Shown here in pieces: positions 61,810 to 64,000 of a stretch of 64,000 nt of DNA. This stretch comes from SAR86 cluster bacterium. GTDB lineage: Bacteria; Pseudomonadota; Gammaproteobacteria; Magnimaribacterales; AG-339-G14. Numbering within the stretch: the stretch's first letter is position 1; every line of letters starts with the position of its first letter. A program made the position numbers and the translations under genes. Location: positions 147,288 through 211,287 of the forward strand of contig CP097974.1 of the NCBI GenBank assembly GCA_023703675.1, given 5' to 3'. A model generated the notes under the pieces. It worked only from the letters and a program-made list of their open reading frames with translations. It was not told the origin of the DNA and searched no databases.

Positions 61810-62464
61810 TCTCATAACGATTGATGGGCTCAGTGGAGCTGGGAAGGGGACTTTGGCGCTTAATCTTGCGCATGAATTCAATTATGAAATTTTAGACAGC
61901 GGAGCGCTTTACAGGCTGGTTGGATTGGTATCTCAAAGAATGGACTCTAAAGATCCAGAGATAATCGAAAAGGAAATTGGTTCAAAAAAAATAGCTATGA
62001 ATTTAAATCTAAAACTAATGGAGACAGAAATTTTTTTTGGAAATGAAAATGTAACAAAATTACTCAAATCAGATGAAATTGCTAATGAGGCTTCGAATTT
62101 TGCATCTGATAAAAAAATTAGAGAAATATTAAAAAATTATCAAAAAAATTTTTATGATCCAGAATTAGGTCTAGTCGCAGATGGAAGAGACATGGGAACA
62201 GTTATTTTTCCTGAGGCTAAGTGGAAGTTTTTTCTCATTGCATCAATTGAAGAGAGGGCAAAAAGAAGGGAAGAGCAGTTGAAAGATATTGGTTTGGAAG
62301 TTAATATTGCCAACCTTATAGATAGCATCATGGCTAGAGATAGCAGAGACGCCAATAGAGATGTTTCTCCTGCAGTCCCAGCTGAAGATGCCATCACAAT
62401 AGATTCTAGCAATTTAAGTATTGATGAATTAAAGAAAAAAATATTGGGAATAGTAAAAACTTAA
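61796..62464 (+). CDS. cmk: Cytidylate kinase
   Basis: Cmk phosphorylates CMP and dCMP. From the ATG at 61796 it has 222 residues with the P-loop TIDGLSGAGKGTLALNLA, LDSGALYRLVGL, VADGRDMGTVIFPEAKWKFFLIASIEERAKRR and RDSRDANRDVSPAVPAEDAITIDSSNLSIDEL. An open frame from 61772 begins inside aroA and is rejected as start. The stop overlaps the rpsA ATG (TAATG), the usual cmk-rpsA order. Confidence 0.95.
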   Translation: MKFNNLITIDGLSGAGKGTLALNLAHEFNYEILDSGALYRLVGLVSQRMDSKDPEIIEKEIGSKKIAMNLNLKLMETEIFFGNENVTKLLKSDEIANEASNFASDKKIREILKNYQKNFYDPELGLVADGRDMGTVIFPEAKWKFFLIASIEERAKRREEQLKDIGLEVNIANLIDSIMARDSRDANRDVSPAVPAEDAITIDSSNLSIDELKKKILGIVKT

Positions 62465-64000
62465 TGGAAACAACCTTTGCAAAACTTCTAGATGAAAATC
62501 TTGATACGTTAAATTTTGAAATTGGAAAACTTATAACAGGAGTCGTAGTTGATCTTACTGATGACTGGGTTGTAATTCATGTAGGCTTAAAATCTGAACC
62601 AATAATTGCTCGAAATGAATTTCTTGCTGATGAAGCAGAAAAAAAACTTGAAATTGGAGACGAAGTAAAAGTTACTTTAGAGGCTATTGAAGATGGTCAT
62701 GGCTCTACTAGAGTTTCAAGATTAAGAGCGATGCATGACGAAAGCTGGGGAAAGTTAGAAGAATCTTTGTCGACTGGATCTATTGTTAAGGGGTACATCA
62801 CCGGAAAAGTAAGAGGCGGCATGACAGTAGACGTTGGCGGTGTTAGAGGCTTCTTGCCTGGTTCATTAGTAGATACTAGACCTCTAGAAAATTTTGATCA
62901 TCTTGAAAAGTCCTTTCAAGAATTCAAAGTCATTAAGCTTGATAAAGAAAAAAGTAACGTTGTGCTCTCGAGAAAAGCAGTTCAAGAAGACATCAATTCA
63001 GAAGAAAGAGAAAAGATTTTTGCAACCATTCAAGAGGGTTCTCAAGTAAGTGGCACAGTGAAAAATTTGACTGACTATGGTGCTTTTATTGATTTGGGCG
63101 GAATTGATGGTCTTCTTCACATTACTGATATCACTTGGAAAAGAATAAATCATCCTTCAGAAGTACTTTCAGTTGGAGAAGAAATAGAACTCAAAGTTAC
63201 TAAGTTCGATAGGGAAAAATCAAGGATATCTTTGGGCATGAAACAACTTTCTCAAGATCCTTGGGAAAATATTAAAGATATTTATCCTATTAATTCAGTC
63301 AATAAAGCAAAAGTAACAAGTCTGACAGATTATGGATTTTTTGCCGAATTAGATTCTAACACCGAAGGTTTAGTGCACGTTTCTGAGATCGACTGGACAA
63401 ATAAGAATATTCACCCGTCAAAAGTTGTTTCCGTCGGAGATGAAGTAAATCTAATGGTTTTGGAAATAGACATTGAAAAAAGAAGAATTTCATTGGGAAT
63501 GAAACAGTGTGTCGAGAACCCCTGGTTAAAATTTGCCGAAGGTCATAGCCTTGGCGATAAGGTAAAAGGTGAAGTAAGCTCGCTTACAGATTTTGGAATG
63601 TTTGTTAGTCTTGAAGAAGGAATCGACGGATTGATTCATCTTTCGGATTTATCTTGGACCGAGAATGAACAAGAAGCTTCAAAAAATTACACCAAGGGAC
63701 AATCTGTTGAGGCAATCATTCTAGCAATGGATGCCCATAAAGAAAGAATATCTTTAGGCATTAAACAACTCACCGAAGATTTTTTTGAAAGCTTTGCCAA
63801 CGAAAACCCAAAGGGATCTCAAGTTGAAGCCAAAGTAGAATCTATTGCCGACGATACAGTTAATTTGATGGTAAATGATAAAATCCTTGCTAAGTTAAAA
63901 CTGAGAGAGTTGAAAGACAGTGAGCCAAAAGCTGGAGACATAATTACAGCACAGATTACCTCAATTGATAAAAAAGAACGTTTTTTGAATCTTTCCATTA
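62464..64000 (+). CDS. rpsA: 30S ribosomal protein S1, 3' end beyond window
   Basis: S1 binds mRNA and helps initiation, especially on leaders with weak ribosome binding sites. The visible 512 residues begin METTFAKLLDENLDTLNFEIGKLITG and contain serial S1 domains. The first two are divergent. Typical repeats follow, such as GTVKNLTDYGAFIDLGGIDGLLHITDITW and KGEVSSLTDFGMFVSLEEGIDGLIHLSDLSW, each ending in ISLGMKQ or ISLGIKQ. A degenerate sixth domain is running at the window edge, so about 40 residues are probably missing. It is translationally coupled to cmk. Confidence 0.96.
   Translation, partial: METTFAKLLDENLDTLNFEIGKLITGVVVDLTDDWVVIHVGLKSEPIIARNEFLADEAEKKLEIGDEVKVTLEAIEDGHGSTRVSRLRAMHDESWGKLEESLSTGSIVKGYITGKVRGGMTVDVGGVRGFLPGSLVDTRPLENFDHLEKSFQEFKVIKLDKEKSNVVLSRKAVQEDINSEEREKIFATIQEGSQVSGTVKNLTDYGAFIDLGGIDGLLHITDITWKRINHPSEVLSVGEEIELKVTKFDREKSRISLGMKQLSQDPWENIKDIYPINSVNKAKVTSLTDYGFFAELDSNTEGLVHVSEIDWTNKNIHPSKVVSVGDEVNLMVLEIDIEKRRISLGMKQCVENPWLKFAEGHSLGDKVKGEVSSLTDFGMFVSLEEGIDGLIHLSDLSWTENEQEASKNYTKGQSVEAIILAMDAHKERISLGIKQLTEDFFESFANENPKGSQVEAKVESIADDTVNLMVNDKILAKLKLRELKDSEPKAGDIITAQITSIDKKERFLNLSI

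Noticed and set aside
1-64000. tRNA, rRNA, CRISPR array, insertion sequence or replication origin
   Set aside because: No such structure was recognised in the intergenic gaps, none of which exceeds about 225 bases; no transposase or integrase frame is present.

Overview
The window is a dense, AT-rich chromosomal segment (about one third G+C by eye) from a streamlined gammaproteobacterium. The order gyrA-serC-pheA-hisC-tyrA-aroA-cmk-rpsA, the pairs slmA-argB-algC and hflK-hflC-hisZ-purA, and a nusB-ribH-ribBA-ribD-nrdR-glyA block are gammaproteobacterial, closest to the Pseudomonas-type arrangement. Low G+C, one- to forty-base gene overlaps, lost operon members and two very large TonB-dependent receptors fit a marine oligotroph of the SAR86 type. 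The lineage is an inference from gene content and order, not from a phylogeny. No rRNA, tRNA, transposase, integrase, CRISPR array or gene-free stretch over 300 bases was found.

Layout. 1-5744: shikimate kinase (cut by the window edge), penicillin-binding protein 1A, then slmA, argB and algC on the minus strand. 5787-11887: ilvE followed by an accessory-looking group with a GT4 glycosyltransferase, a SAM methyltransferase, an alpha/alpha-toroid protein, an opposing second methyltransferase, an alpha/beta hydrolase and a GT-A-like glycosyltransferase. 11892-17049: pantothenate synthesis (panB, panC), a lipid A acyltransferase, waaA, PII protein and miaA. 17095-21367: hflK, hflC, hisZ, purA. 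21364-26773, minus strand: nusB, ribH, ribBA, ribD, nrdR, glyA, nth. 26935-33102: two tandem TonB-dependent receptors with near-identical 3' ends and terminators, the second behind a structured mRNA leader. 33181-35845: thiolase, thiL, pgpA. 35805-43019, minus strand: an RND efflux pair running into xseB-ispA-dxs. 43120-45717, minus strand: a DAHP synthase coupled to a DnaT-like protein and a lambda-P-like helicase loader. 45776-49574: nadE, scpA, scpB, rluB. 49554-50898, minus strand: a HAD phosphatase and ubiG. 50958-53766: three-subunit transhydrogenase. 53875-64000: gyrA, serC, pheA, hisC, tyrA, aroA, cmk and most of rpsA.

How the genes work together. Much of the window is core biosynthesis. 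The shikimate/aromatic pathway is represented by aroK, DAHP synthase, aroA, pheA, tyrA and hisC. Isoprenoids come from dxs and ispA, riboflavin from ribBA, ribD and ribH, and cofactors from panB, panC, thiL and nadE. Envelope functions are PBP1A, WaaA, the acyltransferase, PgpA and AlgC, joined by the receptors and the efflux pump. The parts most worth a second look are the receptor pair with its leader RNA, the double palindromic operator in front of the efflux operon, the DnaT/P-like helicase-loader pair and the glycosyltransferase-methyltransferase-toroid locus.
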